Source: Pseudomonas tensinigenes
Lineage (GTDB): Bacteria > Pseudomonadota > Gammaproteobacteria > Pseudomonadales > Pseudomonadaceae
Direction of reading: 5' to 3'
Assembly: GCF_014268445.2 (NCBI RefSeq)
Contig: NZ_CP077089.1
Span: 62,001-126,000, forward strand
Length of the DNA stretch: 64,000 bases
Part shown: piece by piece, positions 52,856-63,037 of the stretch
How the letters are laid out: each line of letters opens with the position of its first letter
Numbering within the stretch: position 1 is the stretch's first letter
Position numbers and translations under genes: made by a program
The notes under the pieces: generated by a model
Told to the model about the DNA's origin: nothing
What the model saw: only the letters and a program-made list of their open reading frames with translations
The model's database searches: none

Positions 52856-52943
52856 TGTGGGAGCGAGCCTGCTCGCGAAGGCGTTGTATCAGTCAACATT
52901 CAAATGTCTGACACACCGCTTTCGCGAGCAGGCTCGCTCCCAC
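52856..52943. repeat. REP doublet, stem-out type
   Basis: TGTGGGAGCGAGCCTGCTCG and its inverted copy lie at the ends of an 88-bp unit between convergent genes. Confidence 0.9.
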
Positions 52944-52962
52944 AGTTGTTTCGTGGTGATTG

Positions 52963-53499
52963 TTAGAGATCCGATTCCTGCACCACCCGCACTTTGTCCG
53001 CCTCCAGCGCATACGCCGCGTCAGCCAGATCATTACTGACCTTCTCGACCTTCAGCGTGCCGGTCACCCACAGCGGCGTGTAGATATCATCCAGCTTCAA
53101 ACCTTTCGGATAACGCACCAGCACCAGTTGATTCGGCGGCGGTGGCGGCACGTGGATGCACGCGCCCGGATACGGCACAAGGAAGAACAGCGTGCTGCGA
53201 CCCTTGGCGTCGGACTCCAGCGGCACCGGATAACCGCCGATGCGAATGTGTTTGTCATTCATCGACGCTACGGTTTTGCTCGAATACATCACCGCCGGCA
53301 GACCTTTGGCCTGCTTCATCCCGCCCTTCTCGGTGAAGGTGCCGATGGCTTCCGGGGAGTTGTGATCGATTTCAGGCATGGCCTCGAGGGCCTTTTGATC
53401 CGACTTGGGCATCAGGTCGAGCCAGTCGGTTTCCGGCAGTTCGCCGGCGTGGGCCAAACCGCTGCCCAGGAAAAGGAGAGTCAACAGAAGACGGCGCAT
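52963..53499 (-). CDS. Exported DUF3299 family protein
   Basis: A 178-residue protein with a signal peptide ending at AHA-GE (MRRLLLTLLFLGSGLAHA). The mature part carries MNDKHIRIGGYPVPLES and LVPYPGACIHVPPPPPNQLV, hallmarks of DUF3299, which include a conserved Cys-Ile-His-Val and a poly-Pro stretch. The function of this family is unknown. A periplasmic site is likely. It is a single gene, convergent with the mutarotase. Confidence 0.9.
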   Translation of the reverse strand: MRRLLLTLLFLGSGLAHAGELPETDWLDLMPKSDQKALEAMPEIDHNSPEAIGTFTEKGGMKQAKGLPAVMYSSKTVASMNDKHIRIGGYPVPLESDAKGRSTLFFLVPYPGACIHVPPPPPNQLVLVRYPKGLKLDDIYTPLWVTGTLKVEKVSNDLADAAYALEADKVRVVQESDL

Positions 53500-53592
53500 G
53501 AAGGTGCTCGGTATAGAAAGGAAGGAACAGTGAATCGCCGAGCATTCTAGCCCTCCCGGCCACTTTGGCAGAGAGGGCTTTGTCGCTTTGGA

Positions 53593-53838
53593 TCAGTTCT
53601 TTTTGATCAGGCCGTAGATCACCAGCAACACGATGGCGCCGACCAGTGCGCCGATAAAACCTGCGCCCTCGCCCGCGCGATAGATGCCCAGAGCCTGGCC
53701 GCCGTAAGTGGCTGCCAGCGAACCGCCGATACCGAGCAGGATGGTCATGATCCAGCCCATGCTGTCATCGCCCGGTTTCAGGAACCGCGCCAGCAGGCCG
53801 ACGATCAAGCCGATAAAGATGGTTCCGATAATTCCCAT
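53593..53838 (-). CDS. GlsB/YeaQ/YmgE-family small membrane protein
   Basis: An 81-residue protein with three hydrophobic segments and Gly-rich helix packing motifs: MGIIGTIFIGLIVGLLARFL, then MGWIMTILLGIGGSLAATYG, then GAGFIGALVGAIVLLVIYGL, ending with KKN. Family members are called transglycosylase-associated proteins by old annotation, without enzymatic evidence, and are often stress-induced. A GGGAAATGCC ribosome site precedes the ATG at 53838; the upstream frame extension is discarded. Confidence 0.88.
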   Translation of the reverse strand: MGIIGTIFIGLIVGLLARFLKPGDDSMGWIMTILLGIGGSLAATYGGQALGIYRAGEGAGFIGALVGAIVLLVIYGLIKKN

Positions 53839-53949
53839 GGCATTTCCCTCTGATTTGGTAGATATGCCAAAGCCTAGACAGACTTTGGCATCCTGCCATG
53901 AGAGAACGGCGGCCCCTGAATGGTTCCGCCGCTGCCACATGAAACTGTT

Positions 53950-55032
53950 TTACTCGGCGATCAGCGCTTCAACCTTGACGATCTGCGCTTGCAGCGTGGC
54001 CATGTCGGCGCAGCGCAGGTTGGCGTGGCCGACCTTGCGCCCGGCCTTGAATGCCTTGCCGTAGTGATGCAGATGGCAGTCTTCGATGGCGATGACTTTC
54101 TCAACCGGCGGCACCACACCGATGAAGTTGAGCATCGCGCTCTCGCCAACCTTGGCGGTCGAACCCAGCGGCAGGCCGGCAACGGCGCGCAGGTGGTTTT
54201 CGAACTGGCTGCACTCGGCGCCTTCGGTGGTCCAGTGCCCGGAGTTGTGCACGCGCGGGGCGATTTCGTTGGCTTTCAGGCCACCGTCGACTTCAAAGAA
54301 CTCGAACGCCATCACGCCGACGTAGTTCAAATGCTTGAGCACGCGGCTCGAGTAGTCTTCGGCCAGCGCCTGCAACGGGTGATCGGTACTGGCAACCGAC
54401 AACTTGAGGATGCCGCTGTCGTGGGTGTTGTGTACCAGCGGATAGAACTTGGTTTCGCCATCGCGAGCACGTACGGCGATCAGCGAGACTTCACCGGTAA
54501 ACGGCACGAAGCCTTCCAGCAGGCAGGCAACGCTGCCCAATTCGGCGAAGGTGCCGACCACGTCTTCCGGCTTGCGCAGGACTTTCTGGCCCTTGCCGTC
54601 ATAACCCAGGGTGCGGGTTTTCAACACGGCCGGCAGACCGATCGAAGCTACGGCGGCGTCCAGATCGGCTTGCGATTGAATGTCGGCGAAGGCTGGAGTC
54701 GGGATGCCCAGGTCCTTGAACATGCTCTTTTCGAACCAGCGATCGCGAGCGATGCGCAGGGCTTCGGCGCTCGGGTAGACCGGGACGAATTGCGACAGGA
54801 ACGCCACGGTTTCAGCCGGGACGCTTTCGAACTCGAAGGTCACCAGATCGACTTCATCGGCGAGCTGGCGCAGATGATCCTGATCGCCGTAATCGGCCCG
54901 CAGGTGTTCGCCCAGCGCGGCCGCACAAGCGTCCGGCGCAGGGTCGAGGAAAGCGAAGTTCATGCCCAGCGGAGTGCCCGCCAGGGCCAACATGCGACCC
55001 AACTGGCCGCCACCGATTACACCGATCTTCAT
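53950..55032 (-). CDS. purK: 5-(carboxyamino)imidazole ribonucleotide synthase
   Basis: ATP-grasp enzyme of purine synthesis, 360 residues, converting AIR, ATP and bicarbonate to N5-CAIR. It begins MKIGVIGGGQLGRMLALAG and shows the family motifs VTFEFESVP, KTRTLGYDGKGQ, AVRARDGETKFYPLVHN, FEFFEVDGGLKANEIAPRVHNSGHWT (in parts EFFEVDGG and EIAPRVHNSGHWT). It is 10 bp after purE, with which it forms an operon. Confidence 0.97.
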   Translation of the reverse strand: MKIGVIGGGQLGRMLALAGTPLGMNFAFLDPAPDACAAALGEHLRADYGDQDHLRQLADEVDLVTFEFESVPAETVAFLSQFVPVYPSAEALRIARDRWFEKSMFKDLGIPTPAFADIQSQADLDAAVASIGLPAVLKTRTLGYDGKGQKVLRKPEDVVGTFAELGSVACLLEGFVPFTGEVSLIAVRARDGETKFYPLVHNTHDSGILKLSVASTDHPLQALAEDYSSRVLKHLNYVGVMAFEFFEVDGGLKANEIAPRVHNSGHWTTEGAECSQFENHLRAVAGLPLGSTAKVGESAMLNFIGVVPPVEKVIAIEDCHLHHYGKAFKAGRKVGHANLRCADMATLQAQIVKVEALIAE

Positions 55033-55042
55033 CTCAACAACC

Positions 55043-55534
55043 TCAGGCAATACGTGGGTCTGGATTGTCCAGGACGCTGTCTGTCTGCTCGGCACGGAAG
55101 GTCTTCAGTACCGCGTGGAACTGTGGATGCTTGGCGCCGAGGATGCTCGCCGAGAGCAGCGCGGCGTTGATGGCGCCAGCCTTGCCGATGGCCAGGGTGG
55201 CGACCGGAATGCCCGCTGGCATCTGCACGATCGACAGCAGCGAGTCGACGCCCGAGAGCATGGCCGACTGCACCGGCACGCCCAGCACCGGCAGGTGGGT
55301 CTTGGCCGCACACATGCCTGGCAAGTGGGCTGCGCCACCGGCACCGGCGATAATCACCTCGATGCCGCGGCTTTCAGCCTCTTCGGCGTACTGGAACAGC
55401 AGATCCGGGGTACGGTGGGCAGAGACCACTTTGACCTCGTACGGGATGCCGAGCTTTTCCAGCATATCGGCGGTGTGGCTAAGGGTGGACCAATCGGACT
55501 TGGAGCCCATGATCACGCCAACCAGTGCACTCAT
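55043..55534 (-). CDS. purE: N5-carboxyaminoimidazole ribonucleotide mutase
   Basis: Class I PurE, 163 residues, which converts N5-CAIR to CAIR. Conserved stretches are [22 protein letters not shown] with the catalytic-site His, [12 protein letters not shown], and [20 protein letters not shown]. An in-frame upstream extension exists, but the ATG at 55534 follows GAGGCGCGACG and yields the family length. A hairpin lies in its leader at 55584-55606. Confidence 0.97.
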   Translation of the reverse strand: MSALVGVIMGSKSDWSTLSHTADMLEKLGIPYEVKVVSAHRTPDLLFQYAEEAESRGIEVIIAGAGGAAHLPGMCAAKTHLPVLGVPVQSAMLSGVDSLLSIVQMPAGIPVATLAIGKAGAINAALLSASILGAKHPQFHAVLKTFRAEQTDSVLDNPDPRIA

Positions 55535-55583
55535 CGTCGCGCCTCTTCTCTCTGGAGCGCCCGCAGGCGCGTCATAAAACAAC

Positions 55584-55606
55584 AAGCCACGCAGGTTGCG
55601 TGGCTT
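55584..55606 (-). promoter_or_regulatory. Hairpin with U-rich tail in the purE leader
   Basis: AAGCCACGCA and TGCGTGGCTT pair perfectly around three bases. In the purE direction the stem is followed by GTTGTTTTATG, which resembles an intrinsic terminator 50 bp upstream of the purE start. A TACAAT -10-like word sits just upstream (55608-55613). It may act in attenuation or simply protect the 5' end of the mRNA. Confidence 0.45.
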
Positions 55607-55761
55607 GATTGTACGAAAAATGGCCGGACGTGCCGGCCGAAGGCCGCGCAGTATACCGCAATGAAAGCAATAAACAGCCCCCTGCGCGACCATCTGTCAT
55701 CTGCCGCAAATGCCCGGTTTTATTGACTCGAAGGTCAGCGCAGACACACCACAAATTCCAT

Positions 55762-55851
55762 TGTGGGAGCGAGCCTGCTCGCGAAGAGGGAGTGTCAGTC
55801 AACATTGATGCTGCCTGACCCACCGCATTCGCGAGCAGGCTCGCTCCCACA
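55762..55851. repeat. REP doublet, stem-out type
   Basis: TGTGGGAGCGAGCCTGCTCG and CGAGCAGGCTCGCTCCCACA frame a 90-bp unit downstream of the LysR gene. Confidence 0.9.
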
Positions 55852-55867
55852 GGGGCTGCGGGTGGTT

Positions 55868-56776
55868 TCAGGAGTTTTGCGCGGCGCCGCCTTCGAGCTT
55901 GCGCCACAGCAGACGGACGTTGGCTTTACGCACCAGTGCGCAACGGTACAGGCGAATCTCCAACGGCACATGCCATTGCGGGCCGCCGCAAACCACCAGT
56001 TCGCCGCGAGCCAGTTCGGCGCGCACACTCAGTTGCGGCACCCAGGCAATGCCCAGCCCTTCCAACGCCATGCTCTTCAGACTGTCAGCCATCGCGGTTT
56101 CGTAAATAGTGGTGAAGCGCAACTGCCGCTGACGCAACAAACCATTCACCGAGCGACCAAGAAACGCCCCGGCGCTATACGCCAGCAACGGCACGCTGGC
56201 TTCGCCCTCAAGATCGAACAACGGCTTGCCATCAGCATCCGCCGCGCACACCGGCAACATCTCGGTCTGGCCCAAATGCAGCGACGGGAAAATCTCCGGG
56301 TCCATCTGCATCGCCGCGTCCGGGTCGTAGAACGCCAGCATCAGATCGCAACCACCTTCACGCAACGCATGCACCGCGTCGCCGACGTTGGTGGCGACCA
56401 AGCGCGTGGCGATGTTCAAGCCTTCATTACGCAGTTGCGCGATCCAGCGCGGGAAGAAACCCAGCGCCAGCGAGTGAGCGGCCGCGACTTGCATCACTTC
56501 GCCCTGCCCGCCTTCCAGATGATGCAGATGGCGCAGCACTTCGCCGAGCTGTTCGACCACGGTGCGCGCGGTCACCAGAAACAATTGTCCGGCGGCGGTC
56601 AGCTCGACCGGCGTGCGCGAGCGATTGACCAGGGTCAGCCCCAGTGCAGCCTCCAGACTGCGGATCCGCCGACTGAACGCTGGCTGGGTCACGAAGCGCC
56701 GTTCAGCCGCCTGCGAGAAGCTGCGGGTGGCGGCCAGAGCACTGAAGTCCTCGAGCCATTTGCTTTCCAGATTCAT
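55868..56776 (-). CDS. LysR-family transcriptional regulator
   Basis: A 302-residue regulator. The N-terminal winged helix-turn-helix is MNLESKWLEDFSALAATRSF followed by SQAAERRFVTQPAFSRRIRS. The C-terminal substrate-binding domain starts around residue 90 (MQVAAAHSLALGFFPRWIAQ). A frame extension 8 codons upstream is less likely than ATG 56776. It is divergent from aspA with about 180 bp between them, so it may control aspA and possibly the symporter; the position matches that in other pseudomonads. Its ligand is unknown. Confidence 0.93.
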   Translation of the reverse strand: MNLESKWLEDFSALAATRSFSQAAERRFVTQPAFSRRIRSLEAALGLTLVNRSRTPVELTAAGQLFLVTARTVVEQLGEVLRHLHHLEGGQGEVMQVAAAHSLALGFFPRWIAQLRNEGLNIATRLVATNVGDAVHALREGGCDLMLAFYDPDAAMQMDPEIFPSLHLGQTEMLPVCAADADGKPLFDLEGEASVPLLAYSAGAFLGRSVNGLLRQRQLRFTTIYETAMADSLKSMALEGLGIAWVPQLSVRAELARGELVVCGGPQWHVPLEIRLYRCALVRKANVRLLWRKLEGGAAQNS

Positions 56777-56956
56777 CACGTCCTCCCGGACACGCACCAA
56801 AACGGGTCACACGTCTGCCGCGCACGCGGCGTCACACGGGCATTATGCCGAATGTGCATAGGGCAGTGCTGAACAGCATTGGCCCAAAATTTCCCACAAG
56901 CCTAGCATTCGCAGCGTTCCGGCACAGACCGGGTCCATATCGAGATGATTTCTATC

Positions 56957-58381
<1,425 letters not shown>

Positions 58382-58443
58382 GCCGACGCGTTACTTGTAG
58401 CACCGCTCACCAGGTCGAGGGACTAGACACCTCTCACCTTTTG

Positions 58444-58480
58444 AGGGCTTGGGGATTTAGTCCCCAAGCCCTTTTTTTTA
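58444..58480 (+). terminator. Intrinsic terminator after aspA
   Basis: AGGGCTTGGGGA and TCCCCAAGCCCT form a perfect 12-bp stem with a TTTAG loop, followed by eight T residues in total. It ends the aspA transcript 63 bp after the stop codon. Confidence 0.93.
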
Positions 58481-58521
58481 ACTTTCTGACCCTGAGACCC
58501 TTATGTCTGGGGACTGAACAA

Positions 58522-58610
58522 TGTGGGAGCGAGCCTGCTCGCGAAGACGGCGGCACAGTCAAAAACGATGTGTCTGCAGTACCGCTTTCGCGAGCAGGCT
58601 CGCTCCCACA
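58522..58610. repeat. REP doublet, stem-out type
   Basis: TGTGGGAGCGAGCCTGCTCG and its inverse form an 89-bp unit between aspA and the symporter gene. The following 300 bp up to 58912 show no gene, only a promoter-bearing leader for the symporter. Confidence 0.9.
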
Positions 58611-58912
58611 CAGAGCAGTCCCTGCACAAGCCCGGCGCCGGTAACGCCGGGTGTTTCAAAGCCTCGTTTCGTCGCTTGCACCACGACTGTGCAGACGGGC
58701 GCGCCACTGATCGGTATAGTGCCGCCCCTCTTCGCATGAGCGGTCGTCGGTAACGAGGCCATAACCCATGTGAAACCCGAACTAATAACAAACCCGCGAA
58801 ATGGAACCGGACGAAACCTTCGCCTCACCCGTCGTGCCGCGCGCACACCGGTGTAACACGATGTTTCTTCCATCCAGTATTTGCTTACACAATAAACAGC
58901 GAGGAAAAATCC

Positions 58913-60361
58913 ATGCTCGAAGTCATTAACGACTTCCTCTCAGGGAAAGTACTGATCGTGCTCATTGTCGGGCTCGGTAGCTACTTCACGATTCGCTCGC
59001 GTTTCGTTCAATTGCGCCACTTCTTCCACATGTTCGCGGTGTTCCGCGACAGCCTCAAGGGCAGCGCCGGGCAACTCAGCTCGTTCCAGGCCCTGATGCT
59101 CAGCCTTGCCGGCCGCGTCGGTGCAGGCAACATCGCCGGTGTCGGCATCGCCGTGACCTTGGGTGGTCCGGGTGCGGTGTTCTGGATGTGGGTGACCGCA
59201 CTGGTCGGCATGTCCAGCAGCTTCTTCGAGTGCACCCTGGCCCAAGTCTACAAGCGCGCCGATGGCGACGGCCTGTACCGGGGCGGCCCGGCTTACTACA
59301 TCCAGCACGGCCTGAAACTCAAAGGCATGGCGGTGGTGTTCTCGGTCCTGCTGCTGGTCACCTACGGCTTTGCCTTCATTGGTCTGCAGTCGTACACCGT
59401 GACCCACTCGCTGCAGAACGCCTTTGAATTCAACCCACAACACACCGGTATCGTCCTGGCGGTGCTGCTGGCTATCACCTTCATCGGCGGCATCAAGCGT
59501 ATCGCCTCGGTGTCCGACCTGCTGGTGCCGATCAAGACCCTGGCCTATATCGGCGTGACCCTGTACGTGATCGGTACCCAGATCGAACACGTGCCCGCCA
59601 TGCTGGAAACCATCTTCAAGAGCGCCTTCGGTCTCGACCCGGCCTTTGGCGGCCTGCTCGGCAGCGCCATCGTCATGGGCGTGAAGCGTGGCGTGTTCGC
59701 CAACGAAGCGGGCCTGGGCAGTGCGCCGAACGTCGCCGCCGTGGCCGCCGTGAAGCACCCGGGCGCTCAGGGCGTGGTTCAGGCTTTCAGCGTGTTCCTC
59801 GACACCTTCGTGATCTGCACCTGCACCGCGCTGCTGATCCTGCTGTCGGGCTTCTACACCCCGGGCTTCGAAGGTGACGGCATCGTCCTGACCCAGAACT
59901 CGCTGGCCGCTGTGGTCGGTGACTGGGGTCGCATGTTCGTCAGCGTCGCGCTGTCACTGTTCGTCTTCACCTGCATCCTCTACAACTACTACCTGGGCGA
60001 AAACAGCCTGCAGTTCCTCACCCGCAACCGCGCCGCGCTGATGATTTTCCGCGGCCTGGTGCTGGCGCTGGTGGTCTGGGGTTCGATGCAGGACCTGTCG
60101 ACCGTGTTCGCCTTCGCCGACATCACCATGACCTGCCTGGCCTTCGTCAACCTGATCGCGCTGGCCATGCTGTTCAAGGTCGGCATGCGTGTGATGCGCG
60201 ACTACGACGAGCAGCGCCGCGCCGGCGTCAAACAGCCGGTGTTCGACTCGAGCAAATTTGCTGATCTGGATCTGGACCTGAAAGCCTGGCCAACCAACCC
60301 GCCGGCAACAGCGGGCAAGACCGAAGCCGAGCCGCAAGGCGTACCTGCAGCGCAACGCTGA
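58913..60361 (+). CDS. Sodium:alanine/glycine symporter family (AGCS) transporter
   Basis: A 482-residue inner-membrane carrier with around ten to eleven hydrophobic helices. Family signatures are visible: GRVGAGNIAGVGIAVTLGGP, PGAVFWMWVTALVGMSSSFFE, and GVKRGVFANEAGLGSAPNVA. It should import small neutral amino acids, such as alanine or glycine, with sodium. The C-terminal tail is polar and Pro/Ala-rich. It lies downstream of aspA, but the aspA terminator and the 530-bp gap suggest its own promoter. Confidence 0.94.
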   Translation: MLEVINDFLSGKVLIVLIVGLGSYFTIRSRFVQLRHFFHMFAVFRDSLKGSAGQLSSFQALMLSLAGRVGAGNIAGVGIAVTLGGPGAVFWMWVTALVGMSSSFFECTLAQVYKRADGDGLYRGGPAYYIQHGLKLKGMAVVFSVLLLVTYGFAFIGLQSYTVTHSLQNAFEFNPQHTGIVLAVLLAITFIGGIKRIASVSDLLVPIKTLAYIGVTLYVIGTQIEHVPAMLETIFKSAFGLDPAFGGLLGSAIVMGVKRGVFANEAGLGSAPNVAAVAAVKHPGAQGVVQAFSVFLDTFVICTCTALLILLSGFYTPGFEGDGIVLTQNSLAAVVGDWGRMFVSVALSLFVFTCILYNYYLGENSLQFLTRNRAALMIFRGLVLALVVWGSMQDLSTVFAFADITMTCLAFVNLIALAMLFKVGMRVMRDYDEQRRAGVKQPVFDSSKFADLDLDLKAWPTNPPATAGKTEAEPQGVPAAQR

Positions 60362-60369
60362 CAGGTGAA

Positions 60370-60396
60370 TGACGGGCGCATCCCCTGCGCCCGTCA
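60370..60396 (+). terminator. Hairpin terminator after the symporter gene
   Basis: TGACGGGCGCA and TGCGCCCGTCA pair over 11 bases around TCCCC. The trailing GTTATTG is only moderately T-rich, so termination may be partial. Confidence 0.7.
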
Positions 60397-60415
60397 GTTA
60401 TTGTGATGCAATAAC

Positions 60416-60507
60416 TTGTAGGAGTGAGCCTGCTCGCGATAGCGGTTCATCATTCAACATTTATGTTGGCTGAAAGACCGCTATCGCGAGCAGGCTCACT
60501 CCTACAA
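60416..60507. repeat. Variant REP doublet (TAGGAGTGAGCC type)
   Basis: TTGTAGGAGTGAGCCTGCTC and GAGCAGGCTCACTCCTACAA are perfect inverted arms. They differ from the other doublets here by TAGGAGTG in place of TGGGAGCG, with compensating changes in both arms. Confidence 0.88.
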
Positions 60508-60531
60508 TGTCATCTCTTGTGGAGACCTCAG

Positions 60532-61536
60532 ATGATTGCCAATTCCTACCCCGCCGCCCAACACGTCATGGTGCTCTATACCGGTGGCACCATAGGTATG
60601 CAGGCCAGTGCCAATGGCCTGGCCCCGGCGTCCGGTTTCGAAGCGCGGATGCGTGACTACCTGCACAGCCAGCCTGAACTCGTCTTGCCGCAGTGGCGCT
60701 TCCGTGAAATGTCGCCGCTGATCGACAGCGCCAATATGACCCCGGCCTATTGGCAGCAACTGCGTGAAGCGGTGGTCGATGCCGTGGATGTGCAAGGCTG
60801 CGACAGCGTGCTGATCCTGCACGGCACCGACACCCTGGCCTATAGCGCGGCGGCGATGAGTTTCCAGTTGCTCGGCCTGCACGCCCGCGTGTGCTTCACC
60901 GGCTCAATGCTGCCGGCCGGCGTTACCGACAGCGATGCCTGGGAAAACCTTGGCGGCGCACTGGTTGCCCTCGGCCAGGGTCTGGCACCGGGCGTCCATC
61001 TGTATTTCCACGGCGAACTGCTGGCGCCGACCCGTTGCGCGAAAGTGCGCAGTTTTGGCCGTCATCCGTTCAAGCGTCTGGAGCGTCAGGGCGGCGGTAT
61101 CAAAGCCCCATCGATTCCAGCGTCGTTGAACTACAACCAACCGAAGCAACTGGTCAAGGTGGCGGTGCTGCCGCTGTTCCCCGGCATCAGTGCCGAGGTG
61201 CTCGACGGACTTCTCGCCAGCGGCATTCAAGGTCTGGTGCTGGAGTGCTACGGCAGCGGTACAGGGCCGAGCGACAACCCTGAGTTTCTGGCAAGCCTTG
61301 GCCGTGCGCGGGATAACGGCGTGGTCGTGGTTGCGGTCACGCAGTGTCATGAAGGAGGCGTTGAGCTGGATGTCTACGAGGCTGGCAGTCGTTTGCGCGG
61401 TGCTGGCGTGTTGTCCGGCGGCGGCATGACTCGCGAAGCAGCGTTCGGCAAGTTGCATGGGTTGCTGGGGGCAGGGCTGGATACAGGTGATGTCCGCCGG
61501 CTGATCGAACTGGACTTGTGTGGTGAGTTGCTCTGA
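60532..61536 (+). CDS. ansA: L-asparaginase, cytoplasmic type I-like
   Basis: A 334-residue asparaginase/glutaminase family enzyme releasing ammonia and aspartate from asparagine. The two catalytic Thr motifs are present: VLYTGGTIGM near residue 16 and LHGTDTLAYSA near residue 93. No signal peptide is seen, so it is likely cytoplasmic. The ATG at 60532 is preceded by GGAGA; the longer frame reaching back to 60424 runs through the REP doublet and is rejected. With aspA nearby it could supply aspartate for fumarate formation. Confidence 0.94.
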   Translation: MIANSYPAAQHVMVLYTGGTIGMQASANGLAPASGFEARMRDYLHSQPELVLPQWRFREMSPLIDSANMTPAYWQQLREAVVDAVDVQGCDSVLILHGTDTLAYSAAAMSFQLLGLHARVCFTGSMLPAGVTDSDAWENLGGALVALGQGLAPGVHLYFHGELLAPTRCAKVRSFGRHPFKRLERQGGGIKAPSIPASLNYNQPKQLVKVAVLPLFPGISAEVLDGLLASGIQGLVLECYGSGTGPSDNPEFLASLGRARDNGVVVVAVTQCHEGGVELDVYEAGSRLRGAGVLSGGGMTREAAFGKLHGLLGAGLDTGDVRRLIELDLCGELL

Positions 61537-61552
61537 GCAAGGCTCTGGAATG

Positions 61553-61730
61553 GCCCTCACCCTAGCCCTCTCCCGGAGGGAGAGGGGACTGACCTTAGTG
61601 TCTTGCGCTATACGCCGACCTGAAAAAAAGTGTCGATTATGGATTCGGCACAGTTTTTTCACGTCGGCGTATCTCTTCAATATCCCCCAATCGGCCCCCT
61701 CTCCCTTTGGGAGAGGGCTGGGGTGAGGGG
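61553..61730. repeat. Long nested inverted repeat between ansA and the AraC gene
   Basis: Outer arms are CCCTCACCCTAGCCCTCTCC and GGAGAGGGCTGGGGTGAGGG. Inside them, around 61610-61672, lies a second pair, ATACGCCGAC / GTCGGCGTAT, with inner A-tract and T-tract arms (CTGAAAAAA / TTTTTTCA). The 178-bp unit could fold as one hairpin in RNA. It resembles repeat-derived elements with CCCTCACCC ends seen in many proteobacteria; no transposase gene is present. Confidence 0.75.
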
Positions 61731-61784
61731 CTGCTGCGGCATACAACTTGCTGCGTTCCAGCCATCTCAAGGCTGGAAGATCCC

Positions 61785-62780
61785 ATGCTTCACTCCCACC
61801 TCACCACCCTCAACGCTGTCTCGCTGATCCTCAACACCTTCAAAGCCGAAGGCCTGTCGAGCGAGGCGCTGTTGGCCGGCAGCGGCATCAGTGCGGCAGA
61901 TTTGCAGCGCGCCGACACCCGTATTACCACCAATCAGGAGATGCAGGTTTGCGCCAATGCCGTCGCGCTCAAGCATGACATCGGCCTGGAACTGGGTCGG
62001 CGCATGCACGTTTCCTGCTACGGCATCCTCGGTTACGCGCTGCTTACCTGTGCCACCTTCGGTGACGCTTTACGTCTGGCCATCCGGTATCCGGCGCTGT
62101 TGGGAACACTTTTCGAGCTGAGCATGGAAGACGATGGCGAGCGCGTCTGGTTCGTCGCCGCCGATTATCGCGAGAGCCCGGCGATGGCGGTGTTCAATGC
62201 CGAGTTTTGCCTGGTTTCACTGAAAGTGATTTGCGATGATTTGCTCGGGCATCCGTTGCCCTTGCGCGCGACGCGGTTCGAGCACGCCGCGCCGGACTAC
62301 CGCGACAGCTATGCCGAACACTTCAGCTCACCGTTGCACTTCACCGCCAAGGACAACGCCTTTGCCTTCGATCGCCACTGGCTCGATCAACCGCTGCCGC
62401 TGGCCGATGGCATTACCCATCAAGCCATGGCCGAACGGTGCCGCAAGCAGAATCTTGAGTTCACCGGGCGCCAAGCGTGGCTGGGGCGGATTCGTCAGTT
62501 GCTCAGTGCCCAACTGAATGCCGCACCGGGGCTGGAAGGTCTGGCGCAACAGATGAAGTGTTCGCCACGTACCTTGCGCCGGCATCTCAAGGACATGGGC
62601 AGCAGCTATCAGGAGTTGCTCGACGAACTGCGCTTCGAGCGAGCCAAGCAGATGTTGTGTGAGGATCAACTGCCGATCTACCGCATCGCCGAAACCCTAG
62701 GCTTCAGCGAGACCGCCAGCTTCCGCCATGCCTTTGTACGCTGGAGCGGCGTTGCCCCCAGCCAGTTCCGCCCGCATTGA
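61785..62780 (+). CDS. AraC-family transcriptional regulator
   Basis: A 331-residue regulator with an N-terminal ligand-binding domain of the Arabinose_bd/OruR type (LILNTFKAEGLSSEALLAGS, CYGILGYALLTCATFGDAL) and a C-terminal double helix-turn-helix (CSPRTLRRHLKDMGSSYQEL and IYRIAETLGFSETASFRHAF). The ATG at 61785 is preferred over an upstream frame that crosses the inverted repeat. Its targets are unknown; the amidohydrolase gene downstream is a candidate by position only. Confidence 0.92.
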   Translation: MLHSHLTTLNAVSLILNTFKAEGLSSEALLAGSGISAADLQRADTRITTNQEMQVCANAVALKHDIGLELGRRMHVSCYGILGYALLTCATFGDALRLAIRYPALLGTLFELSMEDDGERVWFVAADYRESPAMAVFNAEFCLVSLKVICDDLLGHPLPLRATRFEHAAPDYRDSYAEHFSSPLHFTAKDNAFAFDRHWLDQPLPLADGITHQAMAERCRKQNLEFTGRQAWLGRIRQLLSAQLNAAPGLEGLAQQMKCSPRTLRRHLKDMGSSYQELLDELRFERAKQMLCEDQLPIYRIAETLGFSETASFRHAFVRWSGVAPSQFRPH

Positions 62781-62788
62781 CTGCTGAC

Positions 62789-62879
62789 CTGTGGGAGCGA
62801 GCCTGCTCGCGAAAGCGCCAGATCAATCACATCCATGGTGCCTGACACGCCCTCTTCGCGAGCAGGCTCGCTCCCACAG
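62789..62879. repeat. REP doublet, stem-out type
   Basis: CTGTGGGAGCGAGCCTGCTC and CGAGCAGGCTCGCTCCCACA mark a 91-bp unit just after the AraC stop codon. Confidence 0.9.
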
Positions 62880-63037
62880 GAGATTTGTCGGTTTATTTCC
62901 CGAACCCTCGATAAGGGGCGAATTTCGGTCAGAGTTTTTGGCCACATCCATCCCCTTTTGGCCTTTCCTGCCGTTTTCCGATTCGTCTTGTCCCGCAACA
63001 CTGACAACAACCGAATCAGCCCTGCGGAGAACAACAA

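Noticed and set aside
58441..58873. Short frames containing GASLLAK peptides (several places, for example 58523-58753)
   Set aside because: These peptides are translations of REP elements and recur at each doublet; they are not genes.
60424..60531. Extended N-terminus for the asparaginase
   Set aside because: The extra 36 codons run through the variant REP doublet; the ATG at 60532 has GGAGA upstream and gives the usual family length.
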